From positions 4,300,001 through 4,364,000 of the forward strand of contig JAUIMM010000686.1 in the NCBI GenBank assembly GCA_031769625.1: a DNA stretch of 64,000 nt, read 5' to 3'. Of this stretch, positions 32,010 through 44,018 are shown piece after piece (the stretch's first letter is position 1; each line of letters opens with the position of its first letter). The translations under genes were made by a program, and so were the position numbers. The notes under the pieces were generated by a model. It was not told where the DNA came from, did not search any database, and saw nothing but the letters and a program-made list of their open reading frames with translations. Origin of the DNA: Taudactylus pleione. Lineage: Eukaryota; Chordata; Amphibia; Anura; Myobatrachidae.

Positions 32010-32560
32010 AATATCCTTCCTATAAACGTCTAAGGATGACGCTATTTTGCGTACGCAGTCATACAGTAAATAAAGACTCCAGACCTTGAACCTGTGGTTC
32101 CAAAGCACAAAGTATTATTCAAGTAAAAGTACAGTCAGTTACACGCTATGATCTAAGTACAATTTAGCGCAAAGAAATTATACAGACCCAAGTACAGTTA
32201 TACATACGCAAGCGCTCTGGACCAGATCCCGGCATCAGCAAGATAACCTCCGTCAATCAGCAGTCAGCAAGAAGACTAGAAACCCAGGGTCAGAGCACAC
32301 ATATTTATACCCCCCCAGAAATAGACAACACAATAGAGGAGTTTATTGCTGATCCCATTGGCTCCCAGTGCGGGTGCATTTGTTACAGGGCATTTAACAG
32401 GTTGGTTCAAATGGACACAGAACAGCCTCTAACAGCTTGTTGCCTCCTCTATTACCCCTGCATGCAAATCTAGGCTGTTGGTTTCACAAAAATACATTTT
32501 ATGTCTTTACGGTCCATAAGTTGCGAACGCATGTTCCGATCTTCGCACCGTTGATACCGG
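32010..32560 (-). promoter_or_regulatory. Possible solo LTR with CCAAT and TATA boxes
   Basis: On the minus strand a CCAAT box (GGAGCCAATGGG, 32357-32361) lies about 50 bp before TATAAATA (32302-32309). This is followed by a transcribed-region-like stretch with ACTGTATGACTGCGTACGCA near 32050. The spacing suits an LTR promoter. No TG..CA boundary, target duplication, primer site or viral gene was found, so an ordinary promoter-like coincidence is equally open. Confidence 0.3.
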
Positions 32561-35500
32561 AAAGCTGTGGATAAAGTGCGGTTCAGTATAATATCAAACA
32601 CGGCTTACTTATCACGTATTAAACCTTAGATACCAAAATAGTCTTTATTTCACAGCATTTGTAATAAATGAATAAAACTTGGATCTTTTACTTTATAGCT
32701 ATGGAACCTTTTGTGTAAGTGTGCATTATGTAAGTATTAGGGATATGGGAAAAGACGCTAGTTAGGTTTATCTGATTTGGGGCAGATGTGCACGCATGCA
32801 GCTAATAAACAGCGTTCGCATGCATGTTATTGTGCATTCGCTACTGAGCGTCATGTTAGCAGTGCAACTGTGCGTAATGTGCGGTGTTTTATGCATGAGA
32901 TTCTATCTATGATGGACTTAACATATATATATATATATATATATACAGACACACACACACATACATACACATCTCATTCCTTACTTACAGTTTCAAACTG
33001 CAATGCAAATGTGGTACCCCCAGCTGTGAAGCTGGGGCCATTCTGTCTGGGAGTGGGACTAAAATCTGTTTAGGATTCAGATAAATTCAATTGTGTAGAT
33101 CAATGTCTGGGTTATATTACAATTGCCACAACTATACTTGTCTATATACAGGGATTCCCAACTTGTATGTAAAACACTCACAGTATTCTGGTGTATTATC
33201 TATTCTATTTACTTTTCTCAGGAGGCAGGCTGTTTTTCTAGTTGTTTTTGGTAGATTATCAAAAACATTGCCATCTGTACTTAGCTTGTGAGTTGTAACT
33301 TAAAATGGCGCTGGTCGCAAAATGGCGTCTTGCAGATTCTTATTTTTAGGATGGAGTCTAGCTGCCATTCGCAAGATGGCATTGTGCAAGCTAATTTTTA
33401 CGCTGATTCCGTCTCAGCCACTAATCCAGCTTCGACAGCACATTCTCAGAACAGAAGTGTTGGGGTCATGGTGGACTGCATCACTGGCCACCCCATCAAA
33501 AAATAATTTGCAGTGACCAACTATGTAACTATGTAGGTGACTGTCCTTGTAATGTTTCACCCCAGCTGGGCTCCAAAGATTCCCTTATGGCACAGTGTCT
33601 CAAACTCTAGTGGCTGGTGGACCACTTGGAGAAAAAAAAGACATAATACAGAACAGGGTGTGAACAATGTCATAGGAGGCAATATTTACAAAGTTAAGCC
33701 ATTTGTAAGTTGCCACCTCTCAGTCGGTTTCAGGTGAACACTTAAAGTGGCACTAACAATAAGGGTAAAGTACGTTGGGCTTTACACTTAATGTTACATT
33801 TTCACCTGAAACTTGCTGAGAAGTGTCAGCTTACAAAAAGAAATACAGATGGAGCCAACATTATTTCACACAGTTGGCATGAGCTGCATCATGCTGAATG
33901 CATTGACACATTTGCCTCAGTATGACATACGGCAGATCTTATCATCTATGCAACAAAATGTACACAACAGACAATGCTTTCCAATGTCACAGATATCCTG
34001 CTTTCCTCATTTTTTTCATGGGGGCTCCAAAACTCTGTAACCTTTACCAGCTCCCATCGCCCCCCACCTCGTACATCACTCTGCTCCCTAAAAAACGCAT
34101 CTGTGTGAACAAGCCCTAAGAATTTTCTACTTCTTTGTTAATATTGTTCAGCTATAAATTGATATTGCTGTAGAGAAATAAATGTAGAATAGTCAGACAG
34201 CTCTCTTCTCTTTAAGCTATAAATCACTTTAGACACTCATCTCATACTAACGTGGGCTAAAGGCGGGTGACTGATCTGTACGCAGACCACAGTTTCATGA
34301 CTTTTATGGATATTTCTCTCAACTCCAGAATGAAATTGGTTTCACAATTTGAAAACCACTTCAAGTATAAAAAGATAAATAATGCTCTATTATACTCGTG
34401 CGGAAGGAGGGATATTTTACCGGTGATTGGCTTTAAAACCCAGATGGTATCCATTCTTTTATCCCTCTCATTTCAATATTATCTGATTGCTGGCAATTTC
34501 ATACTGATTACATAGTTAACCTCCGTATTATATTATGGAGAGAAAAAAGTCAAACACTAAAACAAAATCTTTGTTGTAAAGTGAATTTTGGAAGAATAGT
34601 CCGTTCTGGGCCTAGTTAGAAATTTGCTAAATATGGTAGTAGAGATGCTAGACACATTTTATAATCAGTTCCTTGATTGCCTGCCCACAGACTGTGCCAT
34701 GTACGCATTCGCTGATGGCTGTTGAATGCATATTGTGTTAAGAATTGAGTGTCTTAAGTAAATAAACATGAGGCATTATTTAATTAAAAGGATTGTTGCC
34801 ACAGAAAAAACAAAATTGTGTAGTAACTGGAAGAGTCAAATTAAGACTTCATGGGGCCCTATCAAAGATCCTGCATTGGGGCCCATCTCTATCGATCCAT
34901 GTTTACAGTAGTAGAGCTTTTTGCTCTTTGATAAATTATCTTTTTAGTGTATGCATATTCAATGAGGAATCCTAGTGTTTCAAAACCAAATTAGTGCATT
35001 TGCTATTGAGATTTTCAACTTAATGAATAGGACCTATAGGGATATAATTGGCCGCGGGGCTTTCCCGTAAAAATGTACGTGGGCATCGCAACCAATTTTC
35101 TATTACTATGGATATGCAGGCTCCGGATACCCTAGGTATCCATTAGAGAAAAATAGGTTGCAAAATTATTATGGAAAATCCTAGGGGATTTTTTTTTTTT
35201 TAATGGTAAACAAAAAAAGCAAATAAGAGTAGAAAAAATGTGATTTTCAGGTAATTTAAGGCCAATGAAAAAATAAAAAATGTAAAAAAGATAAAGCAAT
35301 TATTTTTAATTTTAATTTAGGGTGTAAAAATTTACAAAAAAAACTTTAATTTGGGGTAATTTGAGGCCATTATTGGTTTTAACAAAAAATAATGACATGT
35401 AATTATTAGACTAATTAGGCTAATTGAAAACTTTGAATTGGCTAATTAGCCATTGGGGAGGTAGGGGTCAAAGTGGTTCTGAAGGGGTCCCTGAAATTTT

Positions 35501-36321
35501 TAACTGAAAATAGGGTTTTTTAATTTTTTTGGGGGGGAGGGGGGCTGCAAGAAAATAGCCACAGTAATACCTATAGAAATTGCTACATCAGATTTTCTAC
35601 CCGACAATTGAATAATGAAAACCTCGCGACTACTGGAATTTTTCTTTGTCTGCAGTTGGATACTGTATGCCCAATAATTTATCAAAAGGTTCATAATCTG
35701 TACCTCAGACACAATTATTAGAAAGAAGAGATTGTGCTTACTTGCTATATTCAGATACTGTTATGTGTTGTTCAACACAATTATGTCTCAATTTATCCAT
35801 GTAGCTTTTGGTCTGGTCTCAGATGGCGCTGATTCCCAGCGCCCTGCTTTTTTCTATGGGAAGGAGTTTCAGATTTGGAGGAGGGATCTGAGCCTGAACA
35901 TTTTGCAGCCTCCGAATAGCTTGACCTTTGGCTGTGTGTATGCATGACCTCAGGTTACGCATGCACAGTCGGTAATTAATATATCGCAGGGACAGCTGCT
36001 TTTCGGAGCAGCTGTTCCCACATTGGAGCACTACTCAATTGCTCCGGTAATTATGTATCCACCACAGCAACTCGTAGAAAATTTGGATACTTAACTATTG
36101 GGGGCTGGATTAATAGGCCCAAAGAGAGCAGAAGAGTATAAGAGCAAAAAAAAAATTGTTTTTTGAGGGCAAATGGTATTAGAAGATTGGGGATAAATAT
36201 GATAAAAGTGATTACAGGAGACAGGCAGATAAAGGCGAGAAAGAAAAAACAGACACTGTACTATTTTACTACTAATATACTACTGTGCTGCTTTAAAATA
36301 AAATATGAACAGCAAAACACA
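32561..36321. other. Low-repeat stretch, no gene identified
   Basis: It contains a (TA)n(CA)n microsatellite at 32921-32965 and paired CAAAATGGCG/CAAGATGGCA words at 33304-33390. A hairpin lies at 33711-33826 (CAGTCGGTTTCAGGTGAA with TTCACCTGAAACTTGCTGAG). A/T-rich runs occur at 35190-35360. Frames are short and family-less. No convincing splice pair was noticed. Confidence 0.5.
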
Positions 36322-36863
36322 GGACCTCATTCAGAGGCGGTCGCAAGAAGTGATCACTCTCTCTGAATGAGGGCGGCCGCTTCTTTTTTTTTGGTGCGGC
36401 CTCCTGGTCGCAAGCTAAGCTGTGGGTTACCACCCACATCTTAGCTAGTGACCAGGGTGATGGTCGTGATGGTAATCACCATCGCGACCATCGGGGCTTG
36501 CGACCAGACCGTAAGGTTGGGTCTGGGCACTCGCAAGCCCCATGGAGCTTTCTGCTCTGATCGAGCAGGAAACTCCCCACTGACATCACTGATGATGTCA
36601 GTGCAGCCGCCCACAAAACGGTAGGCGTTCCTTAAGGAACGCCTCCGTTTTGGAAACCACCCCCCCGGCCCGCCTACAAAAAGGGGCGAGCTGTCGATCA
36701 ACATCGACAGCCGCCCCTTTTGTAGCGAGCTCCGGAGCAAGAGAGTTTCTCTCTCGCTCCGGGGCTTGTGCACGCGCAGTGCGGCCACTGCGCGTGTGCG
36801 CAGGGCTACCCATAGACCCGGTTGCGAGCACATCGGTGCTTGCGACTGGGTCTGAATGACCCC
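36322..36863. mobile_element. Harbinger-like MITE, GGACCTCATTCAGA subfamily
   Basis: The ends are GGACCTCATTCAGAGGCGG and GGGTCTGAATGACCCC. ACA precedes it and AACA follows, a possible 3-bp duplication. Inner blocks (CTGTGGGTTACCACCCAC, GACATCACTGATGATGTCAG, GATCAACATCGACAG) match 24744-25257 in the same orientation. A long minus-strand frame through it (to about 37298) is a product of GC-rich symmetry. Confidence 0.85.
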
Positions 36864-37298
36864 AACAGTGCTTAACAATAAAAAACCCAAAGAATACTCA
36901 CAAAAGGACAAACCAGATGGAAATTTACATTGTTTTCTGCTGTTAATTTCCAAGTTTCTGTTTCTATTTTGTTTTTCTTTAAACGTCAGAACAGGGCATA
37001 AAATGAAGAGAGGGTAGGTTAAAGATAGACAATGGTTCACATACAAAATTAGAGATAGATAACCAGATGGGGAAAAAGATAACGACAGGCACATAAATAG
37101 GGTGGGGGTATTGGTGGAGGCACACATGAGGGTGAGATACATACACATAAATGGAAGCAAACAGAAGGGGGTGACAGACAGGGGAGTGATAGATTTAGAC
37201 ATGCACATTGTTGGTGTTCGAAACATGAATAAAACAGGGGAGAAGTGATCAGGAACCAGGATTAGAGGGAAGAGGTCACAACTTGTGCCCAGAAGCAA

Positions 37299-37613
37299 GG
37301 TATCTGATCAGAATGTTGACACCAGAATGTCAACAGTCAGAATATTGACATGGACTGTAGGTCGACAACCAATATGTCGACATCCAAAAACATTGTCATG
37401 TTCACAATGTCGACATTTAACATGCTGACACCAGAATGTCGACTTACATTTTTTTGCCTACTGTTAGGGTTCAGCTAAAATAAGTAAAAAACTGTATGTT
37501 GACATTATGAACATGTTGACAATTTTTGAATGTCGACATATTGGTAGTCATCCTAAAGACCATGTCAAGATTCAGAACCTGTTGACATTCTGACATTCTA
37601 ACTGGATACCTGG
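37299..37613. mobile_element. MITE built from TGTCGACAT modules
   Basis: The end GGTATCTGATCAGAATGTTG and right end CATTCTAACTGGATACC are partly complementary. The interior repeats AATGTCGACAT-like words at least eight times in both directions. No protein was seen. The boundaries rest on the GGTATC/GATACC pair. Confidence 0.65.
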
Positions 37614-37790
37614 CAGCATATTGCCACTCTGATTGAGAAGAGATGGGCAGAAGCTGGGCAGAGACAGGAATGATATAGCCGGAAGATGGGTAGAGACAGG
37701 AATGATATAGCCGGAAGATGGGTAGAGAGAGGATGGAGACAGGAAGTAACTGGGCAGGGAATATAAAGCTAGAAAGGAATATGCATAATG

Positions 37791-38140
37791 GTGCATACAC
37801 ACGGTCAGATTTAACAAGACGATAAGAATGATAATGATATCGATATATCGTTATCGATCATATAGTCCAGTTTTTGGGCCCTTCCAACCCCCAAATGATG
37901 GTCGATGCGTGGGCACGGATGGTCGATATTGATATCGACCATCGCCCGTGCATGTAGGCCAACCTGTTCGATGTCGACCAGGTTAGCCTGGTTACTATAG
38001 GGACCCGCGATCGTCGATCGCGGGTCGTTATAGTTGTTTGGGGGTTGGTGCATGTGCTGGATATCGAACATCCAGCACATGAAGGACGATCAGACACTGA
38101 TATCTGATCATTGTCTGATCGATCCGTGTGTACGGAGCTC
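37791..38140. mobile_element. MITE with GGTGCATACACACGG ends, copy 2
   Basis: The left end GGTGCATACACACGG and right CCGTGTGTACGGAGC are complementary except near the right edge. The inner order (CGATATATCGTTATCGATCA, GGTCGATATTGATATCGACC, CCAGGTTAGCCTGG, GCGATCGTCGATCGC, GCTGGATATCGAACATCCAG) parallels 7263-7583. It shows the same chain of small palindromes. Confidence 0.82.
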
Positions 38141-40391
38141 TGAAGTGAGATAGGTGTGAAAAGAGGAGACTGAAGCTGTACAGAGAGGATAGGAGAGACA
38201 GGGGAAGATACATCAAGGCAATTTTCATAAATATTTTGCGAAAATTGCACTTTTCGCATGGTTAACATGCTATTTTGTTTTTCAGTATATGTATTAATTT
38301 GTTAAAGCATTAGATATCTGCCACGAAAATGTTAACACTGTAAAATATTGCCAAACACCGCTTTTCTTTTTTTCTGAAAAGTTATTTTTTTTTCAATGTA
38401 TCATGCACAGAAAAGGATTTTCAATTTCAAAGTTGATTGCTTTAGTTTTCGTTAACTTTTGATGGCTAGTTAGGTAGAATTTCATAAAAATGCATCCCTT
38501 CCTTGAATCTTTGTGTTCCTCCTACTATCCCAACATCGGGGGGATATCTTTTTGTCAATACCTACAGTATACACCTATCTACTTTCATTTTAGCTAAGCT
38601 CAAAACTGTCCTCATTAGTTATTTCACTACCCACTACAGGGTTAGGAAAACTGTGGCACTCCTGCTGCGGTATAACTATACATCCCAGCATGTCCTGCCA
38701 CAGTTATTCTCTTAGGGAAGCAATGCATATTGGTAGCTGCTCAATCACCTTAGTAATACCACTCAGGTGCATGAAAGGGAGGGGTTAGTCTATACAAGAA
38801 ACAAAATAGGTATCCCCCAGCACTCAATATGATATCAGCAATAAGATATGAAAAAACTACATGGTGGTAGATAAATCAGAGATCTTAGTTGCATATATTT
38901 GCAAAGATATGTGTAAGCCTCCAGGCCGCGTCACGCCGTCTGATACTGGAGGTTTCTACTTCTAGGCTAAAGCCTGGGGCGCGGAACCCCAAAAAGCCAG
39001 CAAAGGCCAGCCACCCCAGGGCAGCACACCAGTGGAAAACTAAACTAAAGGTGTTAGTAAGTGTTAATAATATTATTAATAAGTATATGTGTTAGGGGGT
39101 GATACATAGGTGAAGGGTGTAATTGAATTGCTAAGTAAAGTAGTATAAGTAGAAAATACTAATATTGGCCTACTTTTCTGGGGGCTGGGAGTGCAACCCG
39201 ATATTCGGGAGACTCCCGGCCATCCCGGGAGAGTAAGCATTTATGGGGTAGATAATACCCGCAGGAGTTGTACAGATATGAAAGAGACCTGCAGGAGACT
39301 CACAGAAAGAGACAGGTCGGAACTGTGCAAAAGGGAAAGATACATGCAGGAGCGTTCAAGGGGGGTACTAATTACCTGGGCCTGGGTTTGTTGGAAGGGC
39401 CCATCTGATGCAGCCCCCCCTCCCTCTTACCCGCAGCAGCCCAGCACATGCTGCTGTGTGCTGGGCTGCATTGGGAGACTACTCGCTGCTGCTGAGCAGG
39501 AGCAGCAGTCTCCTCTCCTGTGAGGGGAGGTGATCACACTGATCGCTCCCCCACATGAATTTACACCGGGTTGAGAGGCTCAAAGCGAAGTACCCTCCCC
39601 ACCGCTGCAAAGTTTTTTCTTTTTTTTTCTTTTTAAGGGGGCGTGGCCACGCATTCCGTGATTAGGCCACGCATCATTCCCCAGGGCCCAGGCCGTTTCT
39701 CTATGGCCCTGGATACATGCAGGATATGTAGTGATTGAGGGAAAAACATATGGCAAACCCTGCGGCTAATTCGATTGCCCCCATAATGATGTCACTGGTG
39801 CTGTGCTCAGAGCACAAGCAAATGGTAGGCCAAGGTGCAAAAATATTCTTTGGACCGCCCTTTACATCCCCCTTTTATTGTTTTATTACTAAGCAGATCA
39901 TGCTAAATACACACATACTATATGTAGTTTCTGAATTACCTTCTCCACTAGACTGCTCAGACATCAATTTATTGAAATGTTTTACATAATGTATGAATAA
40001 AAATAAGCATGTATCCAGGACCGGAGCATCCATTATGCAGCTGTAGGTATCTGCCTAAGGGCATCGGGACCTAAGGGGGCGGATTTCAATCCTAAGTCCT
40101 CCATGCATATTGATATAATAATGTCTGTTGCCCATTCCTTGTGATCAGGGCATAGTGTCCACCTTAAAATTATCAACAAAGTGTGGCTACAGAGTTGATG
40201 AAGTCATATCTTCCATTAACAAACTGGCTTAACTTGCCATATTTGACCACCCCCTGACATAGACCACAACCACAAGACATAGTCCACCAGACCACCTATT
40301 CCCAGCTCCTCCTGCGTGCATAGATCTCTTACCACCCCCATTTTCCCACATAGGCCAGTCAGTCATCTCCCACCCCAGGCACAGAAGGGAT
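38141..40391. other. Mixed old repeats, no gene identified
   Basis: 38640-38705 holds a GTGGAACTACA-family relic (CATCCCAGCATGTCCTGCC). 39190-39230 has paired CGGGAGACTCCCGG and CCATCCCGGGAG. A GC-rich head and GGGCGTGGCCACGCATTCC tail lie at 39.4-39.7 kb, and an AGGACCGGAGCATCCATTAT head near 40018. Boundaries of these relics cannot be fixed by eye. Confidence 0.45.
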
Positions 40392-40768
40392 GGGTATGGG
40401 ATGCCGGTGGTTAGAATCTTGACCCCTTTATCCCAACAGGGTTAGAGTCCAACACTTGTCGGTCAGTATTCTAACCCTCTCTCTACCCTAACCCTCCCTC
40501 CCTGGTGCCTGACCCTAAGCTCTCCCCCCTGGTGCCTAAACCTAGCCTCCCTCTCCTCGCACTCTAAACATAACCCTCCCCCCTTAGTTCCCAACCCTAA
40601 CCCTCCCCCTAATGCCTAACCCTAACCCTCCCCCCAAACCCGCTATTTACAGTCGGGATTTCAGCGGTCGGGATGCCGGCAGTGGGATTCTGATAAGTGT
40701 CCGGATTCTGGACCTGCCGTTCTGAGTGCCGGAATCCCTGTGGTCGGGATATTGACCGCATCCCACAC
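40392..40768. mobile_element. MITE with internal CCTAACCCT-rich minisatellite
   Basis: The left end GGGATGCCGGTGGTTAGAAT and right GGTCGGGATATTGACCGCAT with CCC are loosely complementary. The middle repeats CCTAACCCTCCC(T/C)-type units, about 30 bp each with GGTGCCTAA. Later CGGTCGGGATGCCGGCAGT words echo the ends. The CCCTAA words are embedded in longer units, so this is not a telomere tract. Confidence 0.7.
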
Positions 40769-42720
40769 AGAAGACTCACCTGATATATGGGTCTAATTAC
40801 CTGCCTATTGGCGGGCACTCTGCAAGCTCCGGTCTCCTCTATCTGCTGTTTTGCACTTTTGTTGCTGCTGCTCCTCTGGGAGTTGGCCAATGACGTTGTG
40901 ATGCTGGATTGGGTTGGAGTGCTGTCACCTTCACTATTACAGCCTTGGTCCAAGGTACATTGATGGGATCGTTGTCTGCCGAATCCGATGCTTAGTCCCA
41001 CCCAGTTTGCACACCTATGTTGCTATTGTATTTTGGCCTGCATGCATGTATCACTTGGGGCTCTTAGTTTTGTGTAGAGGTAGACCAGAGTTGATCATAT
41101 GTGAGTGCTATAAGGTAAAGGCACGTACGTGCAAGTTAAGGAAGGCCCTACAAGATGCAACTTATTTTCCACTTCTTTTTGCCGAAATTCGCTAGGCGTC
41201 CCCTAACAGTACCATTGGACACATGTGCAGGCTGAAAGCATTGGTCGTTGCGTCCGATGCCGCAACAGCCTCCACCTCTGAATCAGACCCATAGTTTTGT
41301 CTTTAACCATCAAAATAATCTCCAATTTTGCTTTATCTGAAAAGTAGATCAACTTGCTAGCATCATTAAAAAAAGAAAGTATGAAGGAAAGAAAGAAAAA
41401 ATAAAACCTTTTTTTTTTTTTTAAAGATGCTACTGTAGCAAGTTATTCTACAGTCTCTTCCAAAAATTAAGAAACATGAGTGCTAGCAGTGAACACATTG
41501 TTTGTTTCAGGGGGATAATATTTATTTTAGACGAGTAAAATTAGGTTAATGGATTGCTATAAAATAATGTAAGAAAGGCTGGTCATTGTAAATCTAAGCA
41601 ACCTCCAAACACACAAAAACTGATTGTGCCAAATAAGTTCTGCAGCCCATTAGTGTCGTGTTGATATGGGAGCAGCAGTTACTTAACCTCAGTCATCAAC
41701 CGACATTAGGGAATTATGAGAAGTTGGTAAAATGGGTGGTTTGTCTTTGTGAACAGCTGCAGGCGTCTTTGCAAGGTATTATCAAGTGCCCCTGCGAAAA
41801 TATAAAAATTTTCATATAAACCAAAAGAAATAAAATATAAACCTTCGTGTTTTGCCTCCCAGCTACTAAAATCAAATCACAGTCCAAGTAGTGTTGTGAA
41901 ATAAGCTAAATTTGCCTTTCCCCAGTTGGCTGTCAAATTAGTTATCTGATAAAAAAGAAAACAGTCATACAAATGTGATTTACTTCCGTTTCCTCCAGTC
42001 ATAAACATTTATGTCTAAAGTGTAACAAGGAGTTTAAAATCCAACTATGTTTTATTGATGTATGAGGAAACCTGCTACAAATGTTTTTTTTTTTTGTATT
42101 CGTCTTTCAGCTGTAGAGGATACAAGAGGATTGTACCTAACAGAAGGTTTCTGTCTAGGGGGCAACAAAATGGGAGTTCTGTTATTTTCAGATCTACTTT
42201 GTTAAATCTACCTCTAGAATCTGATTAGGATCGTGTTCTTATAAAGATATGAAGGTACAGTACATTATGCTGTTCTGAAGGAACAGTAATATTCTCAAAT
42301 ATATATGTATAGTTCCTTTGCTGGGATAAAGTTTATTACATTTCAAATTGCTGATGCTGTTATTCAAATGCTGGTGTAGGTTTCCATAAGCGTTTTCATT
42401 TCATGACCAGAAACTAATGTGATGAAGAGTAAGTTAAGTAAAACTACTCTATAGGAAATAAAAATATCTTTTTTTGTGTATTCATTGCATTGTACTGTGA
42501 GTTACGCTATGGGGAACATATCATATTTATTATAAAATGCAGCAAGCCCTCAAATATTAAAAATTTTTACCGTGGCAATAAGGATTCTTTATTCATTAAA
42601 ATCTGATAATATAAATAGCTGGTGATCAGGAAAAAGTAAAGTGATTGCATCAGTGAGCACTTTACTTCCACCTGTGGACCCCCTTGTGGCTACTGCTTAT
42701 TTGTGGCTTTCCAGCTGTGC
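40769..42720. other. Mostly single-copy sequence; MITE end near 41291
   Basis: A Harbinger-like right end (CTCTGAATCAGACCC) lies at about 41277-41291 without a partner. From about 41300 to 42640 the DNA is AT-rich and shows no recognised repeat. That makes it one of the longest repeat-poor stretches here. No exon was recognised. Confidence 0.45.
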
Positions 42721-42960
42721 TTGGGCCATAACTAGGGGTGTGTGCCCTGTGCCATCACACAGTGCGCAGGGCCCTGGGGACGGTACCATCAATGCCCCAT
42801 GGCACTGCTCCGGGCAGGCATCCTGCAGCCTGTAGAGCTGTCCTGAGCATCCTCAGAACTCTCCGGGCAATGCTCTACTTGCCAGAGCTAGCAGCACCAC
42901 CACCACCTAGGCGTGACATTATATTTCAACAAGCCCGAGACTGGGTAATTTCTCTGCACT
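42721..42960. repeat. GC-rich repeat relic
   Basis: CCATAACTAGGGGTGTGTGC followed by CACAGTGCGCAGGGCCC and GGGACGG resembles the heads of CAGTGGCGT-type elements. No end pair was found. Confidence 0.35.
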
Positions 42961-43093
42961 CCTGATTCCATTAAACCTTCCCTTTGAAGTTAAGCTCATC
43001 CCCAGAGCCTCACTCAGCTGTTCCAAGATACAGTCAGTCTGCCCTCTCTGTAACTATACCAGTTTAAAATGGGAAAAACTGTGGCCAGCTTAC

Positions 43094-43201
43094 CTGTGTA
43101 GAAGTGCTGGCACTTGTTGCTGTGAGAGAGAGACTCTGCCCCCACGGTGTCCTCTAAAGGAGAGGGACCATAGGTTCTCTTCCGGGCTTGAAGGAAAGAT
43201 C
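43094..43201 (-). CDS. Candidate 108-bp internal exon (36 codons), unknown gene
   Basis: On the minus strand a strong acceptor (GGTTTTGTCTTTTCAG) precedes 43201 and a strong donor (CAG then GTAAGC) follows 43094. The enclosed 108 bp is open in two frames. The frame with one base borrowed from the previous exon contains QARKRTYGPSPLEDT and then NKCQHFYT. It ends in the same phase, so the exon could be skipped without shifting. No domain or gene family was recognised. Its neighbours are repeats (42721-42960 and a MITE from 43299) and no further exon was found within the window. It may be a real host exon, an exonised repeat, or chance. Confidence 0.35.
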
Positions 43202-43298
43202 CTGAAAAGACAAAACCATCCAGGTGAGTTCTGCAGAGCAAATAATGCCGTAGGTTGATACTGCTTAAGAGGCTTAACACTTTGCAGCACTACACTAT

Positions 43299-43968
43299 GG
43301 GCCTGATTAATAGATTTATGCTAATGTAATCACAACTGCGATCTCTCACGGATTGCATTTGCAAAAATATGCTAATGCCATCCAAAGCTTACCCTAGCAT
43401 AGGGACATCCATTGCTAACTTCTCATATCCATCCGACGACATGCAAAAGTGTAAACATAATGAACACTGACGCAGATCGGACAGCTACGCAACTTCTGAG
43501 AAATGTCTGACATGTCTCGAACACAACATCTCTCCTGACATCTGGAGCCCTCATGATGCAAAGGAGATCACAATGACTAATTTATACATGAAACAGCTTT
43601 TAAACGGTCCAGACACCCCTGCATTTACCTAGCCACCCCCTTTTTTTCCTCCCCCAAATGCTGACTACCTGAAACTCACTTTGCAAATAAATCTTACCTG
43701 CAAGCGTAATCGCAAACCAATTGCTGTGCTTGTGCAGTAAAGCTTGCATGCATGCACAATGGCTAAAAATCGCTCAATCTGCATAAAAATTGGCATTGCG
43801 TAAACACACCTCCCAACATGACCCTCTCCAGGAGGGACACAATGCTCTGGTGCTGGACTTCCCTGGTAAGAGGTGGGACTGTAGCACAGTCCAAAATTCT
43901 AGTAGCATTGTGTCCCTCCTAGAGAGGGTCATGTTGGGAGATATGCCGTAAATCTCTGAATAAGGCCC
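43299..43968. mobile_element. Harbinger-like MITE, TAT duplication, with nested foldback
   Basis: The left end GGGCCTGATTAATAGATTTA and right end TAAATCTCTGAATAAGGCCC are flanked by TAT at 43296-43298 and 43969-43971. The interior has GCTAATGCCATCC and ACATGTCTCGAA-like words. A foldback element occupies 43806-43940. Confidence 0.85.
43806..43940. repeat. Foldback element nested in MITE
   Basis: CTCCCAACATGACCCTCTCC with AGGAGGGACACAATGCT pairs with AGCATTGTGTCCCTCCTAGA and GAGGGTCATGTTGGGAG over about 37 bp with one mismatch. The loop is about 60 bp. It lies inside the MITE at 43299-43968 and so is younger. Confidence 0.88.
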
Positions 43969-44018
43969 TATGTTCGACTGCCAGTCCTCATTGTTATTAT
44001 CCTTTAAGAATAGACTAA

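Noticed and set aside
33300..33410. CAAAATGGCG words as a promoter (YY1-like sites)
   Set aside because: Three related words alone, with no CpG island, TATA box or transcript evidence.
36441..37298. 285-codon minus-strand open frame
   Set aside because: Its distal part is inside a GC-rich MITE and the rest is low-complexity Leu/Ser/Pro sequence; no domain and no relation to a promoter.
40480..40640. CCCTAA words suggesting an internal telomere tract
   Set aside because: The words are embedded in longer CCTAACCCTCCCC-type units within a bounded MITE-like repeat, not in tandem hexamers.
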